Shown: positions 6,249 to 17,626, counted from the first letter of the stretch. The stretch is 54,412 bases of DNA from Burkholderiales bacterium (GCA_027486725.1 JAIXOP010000012.1:1-54412); one strand, 5' to 3'. The notes: generated by a model from the letters alone, not told the origin. Program-made: numbers and translations.

Positions 6249-7702
6249 GCGGCCAGGCTCAGCCGGATGGCCTCGATGCAAAAGGCAAGCAGCGGCCCAG
6301 GCAGCAGCCCCAGCAGCAGCACCGCCACACCATTGACCGACAGCAGCGTGGATGCACCCAGGCCATAGCCCGTGGGCGGCACGCCCTCGGCTGGCTCATC
6401 AAAGAACATCACCTTCACGATGCGCAGGTAGTAGAAGGCGCCGATCAGCGAGGCCAGCACGGCAAAGATGGCCAGCGCCAGATAGCCCTGGGTGACCGCG
6501 ATCTCGAGCACCGAGAGCTTGGCCACAAAGCCCACCGTGGGCGGGATCCCAGCCAATGAAAAGGCCACTGCCAGCATCACCGCAGCCAGGCCAGGGTGCG
6601 TGTGGGCCAGGCCCTTGAAGTCCTCGAGCGTGTCGAATTCCAGCCCTGCCCGCTGAGCCAGCAGCATCGTGCCAAATCCGGCCAGGGTCGTGAGCGCGTA
6701 GGTCACGATGTAGAAGAGTGCTGCGCCGTAGCCATCGACCGAGGAGGCCGTGGCCAGGGGAATCAGCAAGAAGCCCATGTGCGAGATCGTGGAGTAGGCC
6801 AGCACCCGCTTGAGGTTGGTCTGCATGATGGCCACCAGATTGCCCACCGTGAGCGAGAGCACGCAGAGCACCAGCAGCATCTGCTGCCAGTCGCCCGCCA
6901 CACCGAGCAGACCGGAGACCAGCAGGCGAATGATGAGCGCAAAGGCAGCGAGCTTGGGGGCCGCGGCAATCAGCAGGGTCGAGGCCGTGGGCGCACCCTG
7001 ATACACATCGGGCACCCACATATGAAAGGGCACGGCACCCAGCTTGAAGGCAATGCCCGCCACCAGAAACACGGTGCCAAAGATCATGACGAGGCGGTCG
7101 GCCGACCCTTGGGCCAGAGCATCGCTCACATCGGTGAGGTGCAGGCTGCCGGTGGCGCCATAGATCATCGACATGCCATAGAGCAGAAAGCCCGAGGCCA
7201 GCGCCCCCAGCACGAAGTACTTCATGCCCGCCTCCACCGAGGTGGGGCTGTCGCGGCGCAGGGCCACCGACGCATAGAGCGCCAGCGACATCAGCTCGAT
7301 GCCCAGATAGAGCGTGAGCATGTGCGCCCCGCCGATGATCACAAACCCACCGAGCAGCGAAAAGAGTGCGAAGTAGATGTAATCGCCCCGCCCCATGGCC
7401 TGGGGAGCCAGCGTGTGCTGCGCATAAACCAGCGCCGCAGCCGTGGCCCAGGCACCGGTGCCCTTGAGCAGCGCGCCCATGGCGTCGGCCACCACCAGCC
7501 CGCCCATGCCGAGTTGTGGGGTGATGCTGGGCACCTGCGCAAACTGCCAGGCCCCCAGAACCACCAGGCCACCCACGGCCAGGCCCTGCACCCAGGGGCT
7601 GCCCGGCCGGCCAAAGAGGTCTACCAGCATGACCACCACCAGCAGGCCAAAGAGGGCCAGCTCGGGGGCGATCACGGCGATGTTGAGGTCAAGAAGGGTC
7701 AT
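6245..7702 (-). CDS. nuoN: NADH-quinone oxidoreductase subunit N
   Basis: The 485-residue protein is an antiporter-like membrane subunit of complex I with about 14 hydrophobic helices and the Proton_antipo_M core (KLGAVPFHMWVPDVYQGAPT). The KLGAVPFH lysine and the helix LKRVLAYSTISHMGFLL are conserved proton-channel elements. It pumps protons across the inner membrane as NADH is oxidised. Length agrees with the family. It is the last of the 14 nuo genes, 28 bases after nuoM, and overlaps the DUF2818 start. Confidence 0.97.
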   Translation of the reverse strand: MTLLDLNIAVIAPELALFGLLVVVMLVDLFGRPGSPWVQGLAVGGLVVLGAWQFAQVPSITPQLGMGGLVVADAMGALLKGTGAWATAAALVYAQHTLAPQAMGRGDYIYFALFSLLGGFVIIGGAHMLTLYLGIELMSLALYASVALRRDSPTSVEAGMKYFVLGALASGFLLYGMSMIYGATGSLHLTDVSDALAQGSADRLVMIFGTVFLVAGIAFKLGAVPFHMWVPDVYQGAPTASTLLIAAAPKLAAFALIIRLLVSGLLGVAGDWQQMLLVLCVLSLTVGNLVAIMQTNLKRVLAYSTISHMGFLLIPLATASSVDGYGAALFYIVTYALTTLAGFGTMLLAQRAGLEFDTLEDFKGLAHTHPGLAAVMLAVAFSLAGIPPTVGFVAKLSVLEIAVTQGYLALAIFAVLASLIGAFYYLRIVKVMFFDEPAEGVPPTGYGLGASTLLSVNGVAVLLLGLLPGPLLAFCIEAIRLSLAA

Positions 7703-7730
7703 AGAGGGTCGATCCAGAAAATGGGGGCGA

Positions 7731-9248
7731 TCAGGGCAGCTTGGTGGTGGCGGCGTGCTGGAGCAGACCCGCCACCGAGGTGTTCATGTAATCGGTGAAG
7801 GGCGCGGGCCAGACGCCCATCAGCAGCACCAGTGCTGCCATCGCCATCAGCATCCAGAACTCGCGCGGGTTCACATCCTTGAGGCCCGCCACATGGTCGT
7901 TGGCCACCGAGCCAAAGGCCACCCGCTTGACCATCCAGAGCGTGTAGGCCGCGCCAAAGATGAGCGTGGTGGCAGCCAGAAAGCCCAGCCAGAGGTTCAC
8001 CTCGACGGCGGCCAGGATCACCATGAACTCGCCCACAAAGCCGCTGGTGCCCGGCAGGCCGGCATTGGCCATGCCAAAGAAGACCAGGAAGGCCGCAAAG
8101 CGGGGCATGGTGTTGGCCACTCCGCCATAGTCGGCGATGCGACGGGTGTGCATGCGGTCGTAGAGCACCCCGATGCAGAGGAACATCGCGCCCGAGACAA
8201 ACCCGTGGCTGATCATCTGCACGATGCCGCCCTCGACGCCCAGGGGCGTGAAGAGGAAGAAGCCCAGGGTGACAAAGCCCATGTGCGCAATCGACGAATA
8301 GGCCACGAGCTTTTTCATGTCCTCTTGCACCAGGGCCACCAGGCCGATGTAGACCACCGCCACCAGCGACAGGCCGATCATGAGCGGCGCCAGCAGGGCC
8401 GAGGCATCGGGAGCAATAGGCAGCGAGAACCGCAGAAAGCCGTAGGCACCGAGCTTGAGCATGATGGCGGCCAGCACCACTGAGCCACCCGTGGGCGCCT
8501 CGACGTGGGCATCGGGCAGCCAGGTGTGCACAGGCCACATCGGCACCTTCACCGCAAAGGCCACCAGGAAGGCCAGGAAGATGTAGATCTGCGCCTCGAG
8601 CGAGACCGGCAGCAGATGCCAGGCCGGGATCTCGAAGGTGCCCGACTGCAGATAGAGATAGATGAGCGCCACCAGGGTCAGCAGCGAGCCCAGCAGTGTG
8701 TAGAGAAAGAACTTGAAGGCCGAATAGACGCGGTTGGCCCCACCCCAGACGCCGATCACCAGATACATCGGAATGAGCGTGGCCTCGAAGAAGACATAAA
8801 ACAGCAGGCCATCGAGCGAGGCAAAGACGCCCACCATGATCCCCGAGAGGATGAGAAAGGCGGCCATGTACTGGTGCACCCGGGTCTCGATGACCTCCCA
8901 GGCAGCGACCACCACGAAGATGGTGATCACCGCCGTCAGCGGCACAAACCAGACCGAGATGCCATCGACGCCCAGGTAGTACTGAACGCTGAAGGACGGG
9001 ATCCAGAGCGCCTTTTCTACAAACTGATAGCCCTGGTGGGCAGCATCAAAGCCAGCAATGAGGGGGATGGTGACCAGCAGCGAGACGATGGCCACGGCCA
9101 GCGAGGCCACACGGATGCCGCGGGCAGTGGCGCCGGGCGAGTGGCCCATCAGCAGCACCAGCAGACCGCCCACGATGGGCAGCCAAATGGACAACGACAG
9201 CCAGGGTGTGCTGGCCATCAGATAGGCAGAGGATTCGAGACTTGGCAT
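7731..9248 (-). CDS. nuoM: NADH-quinone oxidoreductase subunit M
   Basis: The 505-residue antiporter-like subunit of the complex I membrane arm has the expected AVKVPMWPVHTWLPDAHVEA and MKKLVAYSSIAHMGFVTLG elements with the channel lysines. The C-terminus is hydrophobic then ends LLQHAATTKLP. An ATG ten codons inside (MASTPWLSLSIWLP) also fits the family N-terminus; neither start has a strong SD. It lies 33 bases after nuoL and 28 before nuoN in the normal order. Confidence 0.97.
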   Translation of the reverse strand: MPSLESSAYLMASTPWLSLSIWLPIVGGLLVLLMGHSPGATARGIRVASLAVAIVSLLVTIPLIAGFDAAHQGYQFVEKALWIPSFSVQYYLGVDGISVWFVPLTAVITIFVVVAAWEVIETRVHQYMAAFLILSGIMVGVFASLDGLLFYVFFEATLIPMYLVIGVWGGANRVYSAFKFFLYTLLGSLLTLVALIYLYLQSGTFEIPAWHLLPVSLEAQIYIFLAFLVAFAVKVPMWPVHTWLPDAHVEAPTGGSVVLAAIMLKLGAYGFLRFSLPIAPDASALLAPLMIGLSLVAVVYIGLVALVQEDMKKLVAYSSIAHMGFVTLGFFLFTPLGVEGGIVQMISHGFVSGAMFLCIGVLYDRMHTRRIADYGGVANTMPRFAAFLVFFGMANAGLPGTSGFVGEFMVILAAVEVNLWLGFLAATTLIFGAAYTLWMVKRVAFGSVANDHVAGLKDVNPREFWMLMAMAALVLLMGVWPAPFTDYMNTSVAGLLQHAATTKLP

Positions 9249-9281
9249 GGAAGCGGGGCTTTGAATTCGGGGCTTTGGAAT

Positions 9282-11315
9282 TTACGAGGCGAGATTGGCG
9301 GACAGCGACCGGTACAGCAGGGGCGCAAACCACCAGAGCATCAGCGCCACACCAAGAATCATTGCAATCGCGTAGTGGTAGAGGTAGCCCGTCTGGCCCA
9401 GGCGCAGCAGGCTGGCAACGCGGCCCACCAGGCTGGCCGAGCCATTCACAGCCAGGCCATCAATCAGGCCCTGGTCGGCGCGGCGCCAGAGGCCGGTGCC
9501 CAGAAGGCGCGAGCCACCAGCAAAGACCGTGGCATTGAGGTCATCGAGGTAGTACTTGTTCTCGAGCAGGCGTGTGATGGGCGAGAGGGCCGAGGAGATG
9601 CGGCCCTGCCACTGCGGCAGCACAATGGTCAGCACAAAGGCCACCACAATGCCCGACATCGAGAGCCAGAAGGCCGGTGTGACCACCGCGTGCTGGGCCA
9701 GGCCCAGCGCACCCTCCCAGTGGCCCTGCAGGGCTGCCATGGCCGGATGCACCTCGGCCACCGAGATCACCCCGGCAAAGAGCTCGCCCAAGAGAAAGGC
9801 CTCGACGGCGAAGTAGCCCAGCGCCACCGAGGGCACGGCCAGCAGCACCAGGGGAAGCGTGACGACCCAGGGCGACTCGTGAGGCTCGTGGTGGCCATGG
9901 CCATGGTCTGCGGCATGCAGAGGATCGTGGTCCTGGCCCCAGCGCGGCTTGCCGTGGAAGACCAGGAAGAACATCCGAAAGCTGTAGAGCGAGGTGATGA
10001 AAACGCCCGCCAGCAGCACGTAGTACACCACCTCAGCGGCCGGCCGATTGGCCGCATGCACGGCCTCGATGATGAGGTCCTTGGAGTAGAAGCCCGAGAA
10101 GAGCGGCGTGCCAATGAGGGCGAGCGACCCCAGCAGCGAGACCAGCCAGGTGATGGGCATTTTTTTCCAGAGGCTACCCATGCGGCGCATGTCCTGCTCG
10201 TGGTGCATACCGATGATCACCGAGCCCGCCGCCAAAAAGAGCAGCGCCTTGAAGAAGGCGTGGGTGACGAGGTGAAAGACCGCCATCGAATAGGCCGAGG
10301 CCCCCAGCGCCACCGTCATGTAGCCCAGCTGCGAGAGGGTCGAATACGCCACCACCCGCTTGATGTCGTGCTGAACGAGGCCCAGCAGCCCCATGAAGAA
10401 GGCCGTGATCGCGCCAATCACCAGGATGAAGTCGAGCGCCATGGGGGCGAGCTCAAAGACGGGCGACATGCGCGAGACCATGAAGATGCCAGCCGTCACC
10501 ATGGTGGCCGCGTGGATCAGGGCCGAGATCGGCGTGGGGCCTTCCATGGAGTCGGGCAGCCAGACATGCAGCGGGAACTGGGCCGACTTGCCCATGGCGC
10601 CGATGAACAGGCAGATGCCGATGACGGTGAGCAGGTCCCAGTCCGCGCCGATCGAGCCACCGAGGGTCTTGCCCAGCAGGCTGGGTGCGGCGGTGAAGGC
10701 ATCGGCATAGGCCAGGCTGCCGGTGTAGGCCACCACCAGACCGATGCCCAGAATAAAGCCGAAGTCGCCCACGCGGTTCACCAGGAAGGCCTTCATATTC
10801 GCCGTCACCGCACTGGGCTTTTTGAACCAAAAGCCAATCAGCAGGTAGGAGACCAGGCCCACGGCCTCCCAGCCAAAGAAGAGCTGCAGGAAGTTGTCGG
10901 CCGTCACCAGCATCAGCATGCTGAAGGTAAAGAGGGAGATGTAGCTAAAGAAGCGCTGGTAGCCGTCGTCCTCTTCCATGTAGCCGATGGTGTAGATGTG
11001 GACCATCAGCGAGACCGAGGTCACCACCACCATCATCACGGCCGAGAGGCTGTCGATCATGAAGCCCACCGAGAGCTTCAGACTGCCCACCTGGGCCCAG
11101 GTGTAGAGGGTCTCGACCAGGCGCTCGCCCTCGAGCACCCGAAGCAGCACCACCACCGAGGCAGCCGCCGAGATCGCCACACCAAGAATGGTGGCGCGGT
11201 GACTGTTGGCGCGGCCAATGGTCTTGCCAAAGAAGCCCGCGATGGCCGAACCCACCAGAGGCGAGAAGACCGCAACCAGAACCAGCTGCAGCATCGAAAA
11301 ATCGTTCAAGGTCAT
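9282..11315 (-). CDS. nuoL: NADH-quinone oxidoreductase subunit L
   Basis: The 677-residue protein is the distal antiporter-like subunit of complex I. Conserved parts include the N-terminal Proton_antipo_N stretch (IDSLSAVMMVVVTSVSLMVH), the core GKSAQFPLHVWLPDSMEGPTP, and IKRVVAYSTLSQLGYM. A histidine-rich loop (about residues 470-490, HDPLHAADHGHGHHEPHE) is common in betaproteobacterial NuoL. The C-terminal region includes the long lateral helix that runs along the membrane arm. It starts 5 bases after nuoK. Confidence 0.97.
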   Translation of the reverse strand: MTLNDFSMLQLVLVAVFSPLVGSAIAGFFGKTIGRANSHRATILGVAISAAASVVVLLRVLEGERLVETLYTWAQVGSLKLSVGFMIDSLSAVMMVVVTSVSLMVHIYTIGYMEEDDGYQRFFSYISLFTFSMLMLVTADNFLQLFFGWEAVGLVSYLLIGFWFKKPSAVTANMKAFLVNRVGDFGFILGIGLVVAYTGSLAYADAFTAAPSLLGKTLGGSIGADWDLLTVIGICLFIGAMGKSAQFPLHVWLPDSMEGPTPISALIHAATMVTAGIFMVSRMSPVFELAPMALDFILVIGAITAFFMGLLGLVQHDIKRVVAYSTLSQLGYMTVALGASAYSMAVFHLVTHAFFKALLFLAAGSVIIGMHHEQDMRRMGSLWKKMPITWLVSLLGSLALIGTPLFSGFYSKDLIIEAVHAANRPAAEVVYYVLLAGVFITSLYSFRMFFLVFHGKPRWGQDHDPLHAADHGHGHHEPHESPWVVTLPLVLLAVPSVALGYFAVEAFLLGELFAGVISVAEVHPAMAALQGHWEGALGLAQHAVVTPAFWLSMSGIVVAFVLTIVLPQWQGRISSALSPITRLLENKYYLDDLNATVFAGGSRLLGTGLWRRADQGLIDGLAVNGSASLVGRVASLLRLGQTGYLYHYAIAMILGVALMLWWFAPLLYRSLSANLAS

Positions 11316-11320
11316 GTCGA

Positions 11321-11629
11321 TCAGCCTTTCAGTCCGTCGAGCTTCTCGACTTCCACCGTGTTGAGGTTGCGGAAGAGCACCACCAGGATCGCCAGTCCAA
11401 TGGCCGACTCGGCCGCGGCCACCGTGAGGATGAAGAACACGAAGATCTGTCCGGAGAGATCGCCCAGGTAATGCGAAAAGGCGATGAAGTTCAGATTGAC
11501 CGCCAGCAGCATGAGCTCAATGGCCATGAGCAGAACGATCAGGTTCTTGCGGTTCATAAAGATGCCCACGACGCTCAGCGCAAACAAAATCGCGCCCAGC
11601 ACGAGGAAGTGTGAAAGGGTGATGGACAT
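11321..11629 (-). CDS. nuoK: NADH-quinone oxidoreductase subunit K
   Basis: The 102-residue protein with three transmembrane helices matches NuoK in full length. The second helix carries the conserved glutamate ([16 protein letters not shown]) and the third has a further one ([12 protein letters not shown]); both take part in proton transfer near the quinone site. It is 11 bases after nuoJ and 5 before nuoL. Confidence 0.97.
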   Translation of the reverse strand: MSITLSHFLVLGAILFALSVVGIFMNRKNLIVLLMAIELMLLAVNLNFIAFSHYLGDLSGQIFVFFILTVAAAESAIGLAILVVLFRNLNTVEVEKLDGLKG

Positions 11630-11640
11630 GGCGGACTAGC

Positions 11641-12282
11641 TTAGGAATTTTGGTTGTCGGAGGCTTCGGGGGCGCGCAGCGCATTGGGCTGCTGCGCAGG
11701 GCCACTGACCATCTTCAGACGGTCGGCCGCCCGCACCCGAACCTGCTGGCCGGGGTTCTGCGACTTCACATCCTTGCGGCGGCGCAGGGTGAGCGAGATG
11801 GCAGCCACCATGGCCAGCAGCAGAAGCACTGCGGCAATCTCAAAGGCATAGACATAGTCGGTGTAGAGCAGCCGACCCAGGGCCTCGGTGTTGGTGAGGC
11901 CCTCGGGGGTCGCGCCCTTGGCCACCCCCATCGGCGCCTTGAAGGAACGCACCAGAATGGCACCCATCTCAAACACGATGAGCAGCCCCACAGGAATCGC
12001 CACGCGCAGGTTCGACCAGAAGCCGCGGCGCAGCTTGTCGAGGTCGAGGTCGACCATCATCACCACAAACAAAAACAGCACCATCACCGCGCCGACATAG
12101 ACCAGCACGAGAGAGATGGCGAGAAACTCCGCCTCGAGCAGCAGCCAGATCGCGGCTGCACTGAAGAACGACAACACGAGATATAGGGCGGCATGCACCG
12201 GGTTTCGGGCGGTGATCACGCGCAGTGCCGCAAACACCAAAATGGCGGCAAAGGCGTAGAACAGAAGGCTGGTGGAATCCAT
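11641..12282 (-). CDS. nuoJ: NADH-quinone oxidoreductase subunit J
   Basis: The 213-residue membrane subunit has five hydrophobic helices in the first 165 residues, with the conserved ISLVLVYVGAVMVLFLFVVMM helix that changes shape during turnover. The last 45 or so residues (from RRRKDVKSQNPG) form a hydrophilic cytoplasmic tail, as in other beta- and gammaproteobacterial NuoJ. It lies 27 bases after nuoI. Confidence 0.96.
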   Translation of the reverse strand: MDSTSLLFYAFAAILVFAALRVITARNPVHAALYLVLSFFSAAAIWLLLEAEFLAISLVLVYVGAVMVLFLFVVMMVDLDLDKLRRGFWSNLRVAIPVGLLIVFEMGAILVRSFKAPMGVAKGATPEGLTNTEALGRLLYTDYVYAFEIAAVLLLLAMVAAISLTLRRRKDVKSQNPGQQVRVRAADRLKMVSGPAQQPNALRAPEASDNQNS

Positions 12283-12309
12283 ATCGTTTTTCTTATGTGG
12301 GGTGAGTGA

Positions 12310-12798
12310 TCAGCGGTAGCGCGCGTCCTGCTCACGATTGCGGGCGATCTCTTCTTCGTAGCGGTCGCCCACGGCCAGCAGCATCTCTTTGGTGAAGTAG
12401 AGGTCACCGCGCTTTTCGCCGTGGTACTCGTGGATGTGGGTCTCCACGATGGAGTCCACGGGGCAGCTCTCCTCGCAGAAGCCGCAGAAGATGCACTTGG
12501 TCAGATCGATGTCGTAGCGGGTGGTGCGGCGGGTGCCATCGTCGCGCACCTCGCTCTCGATGGTGATGGCCTTGGCCGGGCAGACCGCCTCGCAGAGCTT
12601 GCATGCGATGCAGCGCTCTTCCCCGTTGGGGTAGCGGCGCAGCGCATGCAGGCCGCGAAAGCGCGGCGACATCGGGGTCTTTTCCTCGGGATACTGGATC
12701 GTGATCTTGCGCTTGAAGAGGTTGCGCAGCGTCACGCCCATGCCGGCGAGCATCTCAAGCAGCAGAAACGACTTCACATAGTGCTGAAGGCTGGACAC
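12310..12798 (-). CDS. nuoI: NADH-quinone oxidoreductase subunit I (two 4Fe-4S clusters)
   Basis: The 162-residue peripheral-arm subunit carries clusters N6a and N6b. The ligands are C63, C66, C69 and C73 ([13 protein letters not shown]) and C102, C105, C108 and C112 ([12 protein letters not shown]). These pass electrons from NuoG to NuoB. All eight cysteines are present. It follows nuoH by 13 bases. Confidence 0.97.
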   Translation of the reverse strand: MSSLQHYVKSFLLLEMLAGMGVTLRNLFKRKITIQYPEEKTPMSPRFRGLHALRRYPNGEERCIACKLCEAVCPAKAITIESEVRDDGTRRTTRYDIDLTKCIFCGFCEESCPVDSIVETHIHEYHGEKRGDLYFTKEMLLAVGDRYEEEIARNREQDARYR

Positions 12799-12811
12799 TG
12801 GGGGGCCTCGC

Positions 12812-13879
12812 TTATTTCCAAGGATTGAAGGGGGTCTGCATCACCGCGCCCACCACCACGAGCCACACCAGGGTGACCGGGATGAAGATCTTCCAGCCCA
12901 GACGCATGATCTGGTCGTAGCGGTAACGCGGGAAGGAGGCGCGCATCCAGATGAAGGTGCTCACCACCAGGAAGGTCTTGGCGCCCAGCCAGATCCAGCC
13001 GGGAATGAAGTCGAGGGCGGCCACCGGGGCATCCCAGCCGCCCAGGAACATGATCGCGGCCAGAGCCGAGAGCAGGATCATGTTGGCGTATTCGGCAAGG
13101 AAGAAGATGGCAAAGGCCATGCCCGAGTACTCCACCATGTGGCCGGCCACGATCTCCGACTCTCCCTCGACCACATCGAAGGGGTGGCGGTTGGTCTCAG
13201 CCACGCTCGAGATGAAATACACCACCGCGATGGGCAGCAGGGGCAACCAGTTCCACGACAGGAAGTTCAGGCCCTGCTCGGCAAAGAAGCCCCTCTGCTG
13301 GCCCAGAACGATCTCGGTGAGGTTGAGGCTGCCCGAGACCATGAGCACCACCACCATGCAAAAGCCGATGGCAAGCTCATAAGACACCATCTGCGCCGAG
13401 GCGCGCATGGCCGCCAGGAAGGCGTATTTGGAGTTGGACGCCCAGCCCGCCAGGATCACGCCATAGACCTCCAGGCTGGTGATGGCGAGCAGAAAGAGCA
13501 GGCCTGCATTGATGTTCGCCAGCACGGTCTCGGGGCCAAAGGGCATCACCGCCCAGGCAGCCAGCGCCGGCATGATGGTCATGACCGGAGCCAACAGGTA
13601 AAGCCCTTTGTTGGCCTGCATCGGCAGGATGATTTCCTTCGAAAGCAGCTTGAGCGCATCGGCAATCGGCTGCAGCAGACCCAAGGGGCCCACGCGGTTG
13701 GGGCCCATGCGGGCATGCATCCAGCCTATGAGCTTGCGCTCCCAGAGCGTGAGGTAGGCCACGGCACCCAGCAGAGGCAGCACGACCAGCGCGATCTTCA
13801 GCAGGGTGAAGACCACCGGCCAGCTGCCGCCCAAGAGCGAGGCACCCGCCTGGTCAAACTCAAGAATCAGACTATCCAT
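12812..13879 (-). CDS. nuoH: NADH-quinone oxidoreductase subunit H
   Basis: The 355-residue membrane subunit has about eight helices and forms the quinone-binding cavity with NuoB and NuoD. Conserved signatures include [22 protein letters not shown] and the acidic loop [21 protein letters not shown]. The start overlaps the end of nuoG by 8 bases. Confidence 0.97.
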   Translation of the reverse strand: MDSLILEFDQAGASLLGGSWPVVFTLLKIALVVLPLLGAVAYLTLWERKLIGWMHARMGPNRVGPLGLLQPIADALKLLSKEIILPMQANKGLYLLAPVMTIMPALAAWAVMPFGPETVLANINAGLLFLLAITSLEVYGVILAGWASNSKYAFLAAMRASAQMVSYELAIGFCMVVVLMVSGSLNLTEIVLGQQRGFFAEQGLNFLSWNWLPLLPIAVVYFISSVAETNRHPFDVVEGESEIVAGHMVEYSGMAFAIFFLAEYANMILLSALAAIMFLGGWDAPVAALDFIPGWIWLGAKTFLVVSTFIWMRASFPRYRYDQIMRLGWKIFIPVTLVWLVVVGAVMQTPFNPWK

Positions 13880-16274
13880 TCACCACATCCTTCATGACCG
13901 AGGCAGCCTCGATGGCCACCGGCAGTTCGGCCGCCAGACCGGCCAGGGAGGCGTGTCCCGTGGGCAGCACGACCGTGTTGGGCGCCACCTTCGCATCGAC
14001 CACCAGGCCAACCAGGGCCTCGCCATGGCGACCCTGAGTGCCGACGGTGCTCACGCGCACCCAGCCACCCGAGACCAGGCCCAGGGCCTGGGCTGTGGCG
14101 GGTGAGACCCGTGCCTCGGGGCACTGGCCCTGGCGTGTGGCGGCCAGCGACTCGGCACGGCGCACAATGGCGTCGCTGCTGTAGATGGCCAGGGGCGCGA
14201 CCCGCTCGAGGCCGGCAGCGCCGCTGGCCGAGGCCTTGGCGGCCGAGCCCGCAACGGCAGACGATGCCGAGCTCGCCACAAAGCGGCACAAGAGGCCGGG
14301 CAGGCGCTCGCCCACCACCGCACCCGGCAGCAGGGCCTCGCGCACGGCCTCGGAGCTTTCAAACTCAAAGCCTGCGACATCGCAGAGGTTGCCCAGCACG
14401 CGCAGCACCTTCCAAGCAGGACGGCACTGGCCCTGCGGGGGCACCACGGCCTGGAACGACTGCAGACGGCCCGAGAGATTCACCTGGCTGCCCGAGGTCT
14501 CGGTGAACGGGGCAATGGGCAGCATCACGCTGGCGCAGTCGCTCACGGCCGATTTGTAGGCGGTGAGGGCCACCACGCCCGTGCCGCTGGCCACGGCCGA
14601 CTGCAGCGTGGCCACAGCCGCCGGTCCTGCGGCCAGATCCAGGCCCGGCTCCAGGTGCAGCGAGACAAAGCAGGCGTCGGCGTCGTTGAACATCTCGGCC
14701 ATGCTGCGGCCACCGGGGCCCGGCACCGCCTGGGCAAGATAGGCGCCCACGGCATTGCCGCCAGCCGGCATAAGGCCCAGGCGAGCACCCGTGCGCTCGG
14801 CGAGGTTCTGGGCCGCGGCAAGGATGGCGCTGGCCTGGGGGTGGGCAAAGGCATCGGCACCCACCAGCACGGCAGCACCACGGCCATCGGAAGCTGCCGC
14901 CTGCAGGGACTCGACCACCGCCCTGCCCTCGGGGCTTGCATCTGCGGAGCCCAGGGCAGAGACGGCTGCAGCCCAGCCCGAGGGCTGCACCACGATCTGC
15001 GCCTGCGTGGGCATCAGAAGGTCTTCGGCGTAGGCATGGAGGGTGGAGACCTGGGCACCGCGGCGCGCGGCCTGGCGCAGACGCTGGGCCACCAGGGGGA
15101 GCTCGCTGCGCAGGCTCGAGCCAATCACCAGCACCGCACCCAGCGCCGAGAGCTCCTCGAGCTCCAGGCCCAGGTGAGGCACACCGCTGCGGTCGGCATC
15201 GAAGCCCGCCTGCTGCAGGCTCGGGCGCGCATCGACCGACTCCGAGCGCAGACCGCGGACGAGCCGGCCCAGAAGGCCGAGCTCCTCGACCGTGGCCATG
15301 GGCGAGGCGATGCCACGCACGCGCTGGGGCCCGAGCTCGGCGGCCTTGCGCAGCAGCCGTGCGGCTTCATTGAGGGCATCGGGCCAGGAGGCGGCCTGCC
15401 AGCGGCCCTGGGCATCGCGCACCATGGGCTCGAGCAGGCGGTCGGCGTGCGACAGGCCTTCGTAGGCAAAGCGATCGCGGTCGGAGATCCAGCACTCGTT
15501 GACCTGCTCATTGGTCTGCGGAACCACCCGCAGGACCTCCTTGTTCTTGGACTGGGCCACGAGGTTGGCGCCCACGGCATCGTGCAGGCTGATGGTGTGG
15601 CGGCGCGTGAGCTCCCAGGTGCGGGCGCGATAGCGAAATGGCTTGCTGGTGAGCGCGCCCACGGGGCAGATGTCGATCATGTTGCCCGAGAGCTCGCTCT
15701 CGACGGCCTCGCCCACGAAGGACATGATCTCGGAGTGCTCGCCGCGGCCGGCCATGCCCAGCTCCATGACGCCAGCGATCTCTTGGCCAAAGCGCACGCA
15801 GCGGGTGCAGTGGATGCAGCGGCTCATCTCGGCAGCCGAGACCAGAGGGCCAATGCTCTTCTGGAATACCACGCGCTTTTCTTCGCCAAATCGGGAGGCG
15901 CTGGGGCCATAGCCCACGGCGAGATCTTGCAGCTGGCACTCGCCGCCCTGATCGCAGATCGGGCAGTCGAGGGGGTGGTTGATGAGCAGAAACTCCATCA
16001 CGCCCTTTTGGGCCATGCGGGCCTTCTCGCTCGTGACCGAGACCTTCATCCCCGGCGTGACGGGCGTGGCGCAGGCCGGCAGGGGCTTGGGTGCCTTCTC
16101 GACCTCCACCAGACACATGCGGCAGTTGGCGGCAATCGAGAGCTTGTGGTGGTAGCAAAAGTGCGGGACGTAGAGGCCGAGCTTGGCCGCGGCATCCATC
16201 ACCATGCTGCCCGCGGGCACCTCAACGGCCTTGCCGTCGATCTCGATGGGGATGAGGTTTTGGTTGTCGGACAT
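13872..16274 (-). CDS. nuoG: NADH-quinone oxidoreductase subunit G
   Basis: The 800-residue subunit carries most of the electron wire. N1b ligands are C40, C51, C54 and C68. N5 ligands are H100, C104, C107 and C113. N4 ligands are C153, C156, C159 and C203 ([10 protein letters not shown], then [10 protein letters not shown]). From about residue 220 it has the molybdopterin-oxidoreductase fold, which is inactive in complex I. The C-terminal third contains an alanine/serine-rich linker ([18 protein letters not shown]) and is the least conserved part. It starts 8 bases after nuoF. Confidence 0.97.
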   Translation of the reverse strand: MSDNQNLIPIEIDGKAVEVPAGSMVMDAAAKLGLYVPHFCYHHKLSIAANCRMCLVEVEKAPKPLPACATPVTPGMKVSVTSEKARMAQKGVMEFLLINHPLDCPICDQGGECQLQDLAVGYGPSASRFGEEKRVVFQKSIGPLVSAAEMSRCIHCTRCVRFGQEIAGVMELGMAGRGEHSEIMSFVGEAVESELSGNMIDICPVGALTSKPFRYRARTWELTRRHTISLHDAVGANLVAQSKNKEVLRVVPQTNEQVNECWISDRDRFAYEGLSHADRLLEPMVRDAQGRWQAASWPDALNEAARLLRKAAELGPQRVRGIASPMATVEELGLLGRLVRGLRSESVDARPSLQQAGFDADRSGVPHLGLELEELSALGAVLVIGSSLRSELPLVAQRLRQAARRGAQVSTLHAYAEDLLMPTQAQIVVQPSGWAAAVSALGSADASPEGRAVVESLQAAASDGRGAAVLVGADAFAHPQASAILAAAQNLAERTGARLGLMPAGGNAVGAYLAQAVPGPGGRSMAEMFNDADACFVSLHLEPGLDLAAGPAAVATLQSAVASGTGVVALTAYKSAVSDCASVMLPIAPFTETSGSQVNLSGRLQSFQAVVPPQGQCRPAWKVLRVLGNLCDVAGFEFESSEAVREALLPGAVVGERLPGLLCRFVASSASSAVAGSAAKASASGAAGLERVAPLAIYSSDAIVRRAESLAATRQGQCPEARVSPATAQALGLVSGGWVRVSTVGTQGRHGEALVGLVVDAKVAPNTVVLPTGHASLAGLAAELPVAIEAASVMKDVVNG

Positions 16275-16282
16275 GGGGGACC

Positions 16283-17617
16283 TCAGAGACTGTCGTGCAT
16301 GGGGCAGCGGCCCTCGGCAATGTGCTGCTCAAACTCGTGCCGGAAGTGCTTGATCATGGCGCGCACGGGCATGGCCGCGGCATCGCCCAAGGCGCAGATG
16401 GTGCGGCCTTGGATGTTGTCGGCCACACGGTTGAGCTGGTCGATGTCCTCGGGGCGGCCATGGCCCTCCTCGATGCGCTTGACCATGCGCCAGAGCCAGC
16501 CGGTGCCCTCGCGGCAGGGGGTGCACTGGCCGCAGGACTCTTCGTAGTAGAAGTAGGAGAGCCGCAGCAGGCTGCGCACCATGCAGCGGGTCTCGTCCAT
16601 CACGATCACCGCGCCCGAGCCCAGCATGGAGCCGGCCTTGGCGATGCTGTCGTAGTCCATGTCGGTGGCCATCATGATGTCGGCCGGCAGCACGGGCATC
16701 GAGGAGCCGCCAGGAATCACGGCCTTCAGCTTGCGGCCATCGCGCACGCCACCGGCGAGCTCGAGCAGCTTGGCAAAGGGCGTGCCCAGGGGAATCTCGT
16801 AGTTGCCCGGCAGGTTCACATCGCCCGAGACCGAAAAGATCTTGGTGCCACCGTTGTTGGGCTTGCCGGCATCCAGGTAGGCCTGGCCGCTGTTGCGGAT
16901 GATCCAGGGCACCGCGGCAAAGGTCTCGGTGTTGTTGATGGTGGTCGGCTGGCCATAGAGGCCAAAGCTCGCGGGAAATGGCGGCTTGTAGCGCGGCTGG
17001 CCCTTCTTTCCCTCGATGGACTCGAGCAGCGCGGTCTCTTCGCCGCAGATGTAGGCGCCGTAGCCATGGTGGGCATGGAGCTCGAAGGAAAAGCCACTGC
17101 CCAGAATGTTTTGGCCCAGCAGACCTGCTGCGCGGGCCTCGTCGAGCGCCTCTTCAAAGCGCTCGTAGACCGTGAAGATCTCGCCGTGGATGTAGTTGTA
17201 TCCCACCGTGATGCCCATGGCGTAGGCCGCAATCGCCATGCCCTCGATCACGATGTGGGGGTTGTAGCGCAGGATGTCGCGGTCTTTGAAGGTGCCCGGC
17301 TCGCCCTCGTCGCTGTTGCAAACAAGGTACTTCTGCACCGGCAGGCCGCGCGGCATGAAGCTCCACTTCAGGCCGGTGGGAAAGCCCGCACCGCCACGGC
17401 CCCGCAGGGCCGAGGCCTTCACCTCGGCGATCACCTCATCGGGGGTCATGCCGGGGCCACCATCCTTGCCCAGAATCTTCTTGAGCGCCGAATAGCCACC
17501 GCGGGCGATGTAGTCCTGAAGGTGCCAGCCATCGGCGGTGAGGCCAGCAAGAATCTGCGGCTGAATGTGCCTGCCGTGAAAGCAGGTCTCCATCACTGGA
17601 ATCTCGGGTGCTCCCAT
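16283..17617 (-). CDS. nuoF: NADH-quinone oxidoreductase subunit F (NADH/FMN-binding)
   Basis: The 444-residue subunit oxidises NADH with FMN and passes electrons to cluster N3. It shows the glycine-rich [10 protein letters not shown] (73-82), the FMN region [13 protein letters not shown] (101-113), and N3 ligands C362, C365, C368 and C408 (SCGQCTPC, then ICALG). The ATG follows GGAG at good distance. It lies 9 bases after nuoE, with which it forms the electron-input module. Confidence 0.97.
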   Translation of the reverse strand: MGAPEIPVMETCFHGRHIQPQILAGLTADGWHLQDYIARGGYSALKKILGKDGGPGMTPDEVIAEVKASALRGRGGAGFPTGLKWSFMPRGLPVQKYLVCNSDEGEPGTFKDRDILRYNPHIVIEGMAIAAYAMGITVGYNYIHGEIFTVYERFEEALDEARAAGLLGQNILGSGFSFELHAHHGYGAYICGEETALLESIEGKKGQPRYKPPFPASFGLYGQPTTINNTETFAAVPWIIRNSGQAYLDAGKPNNGGTKIFSVSGDVNLPGNYEIPLGTPFAKLLELAGGVRDGRKLKAVIPGGSSMPVLPADIMMATDMDYDSIAKAGSMLGSGAVIVMDETRCMVRSLLRLSYFYYEESCGQCTPCREGTGWLWRMVKRIEEGHGRPEDIDQLNRVADNIQGRTICALGDAAAMPVRAMIKHFRHEFEQHIAEGRCPMHDSL

Positions 17618-17626
17618 CGTGATCTC

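Noticed and set aside
8505-11471. A 988-codon open frame on the plus strand, antisense to nuoM, nuoL and nuoK
   Set aside because: Its translation is full of H, Q, R, G and E in the pattern given by reading high-GC membrane-protein genes backwards. The minus-strand genes have clear family motifs throughout.
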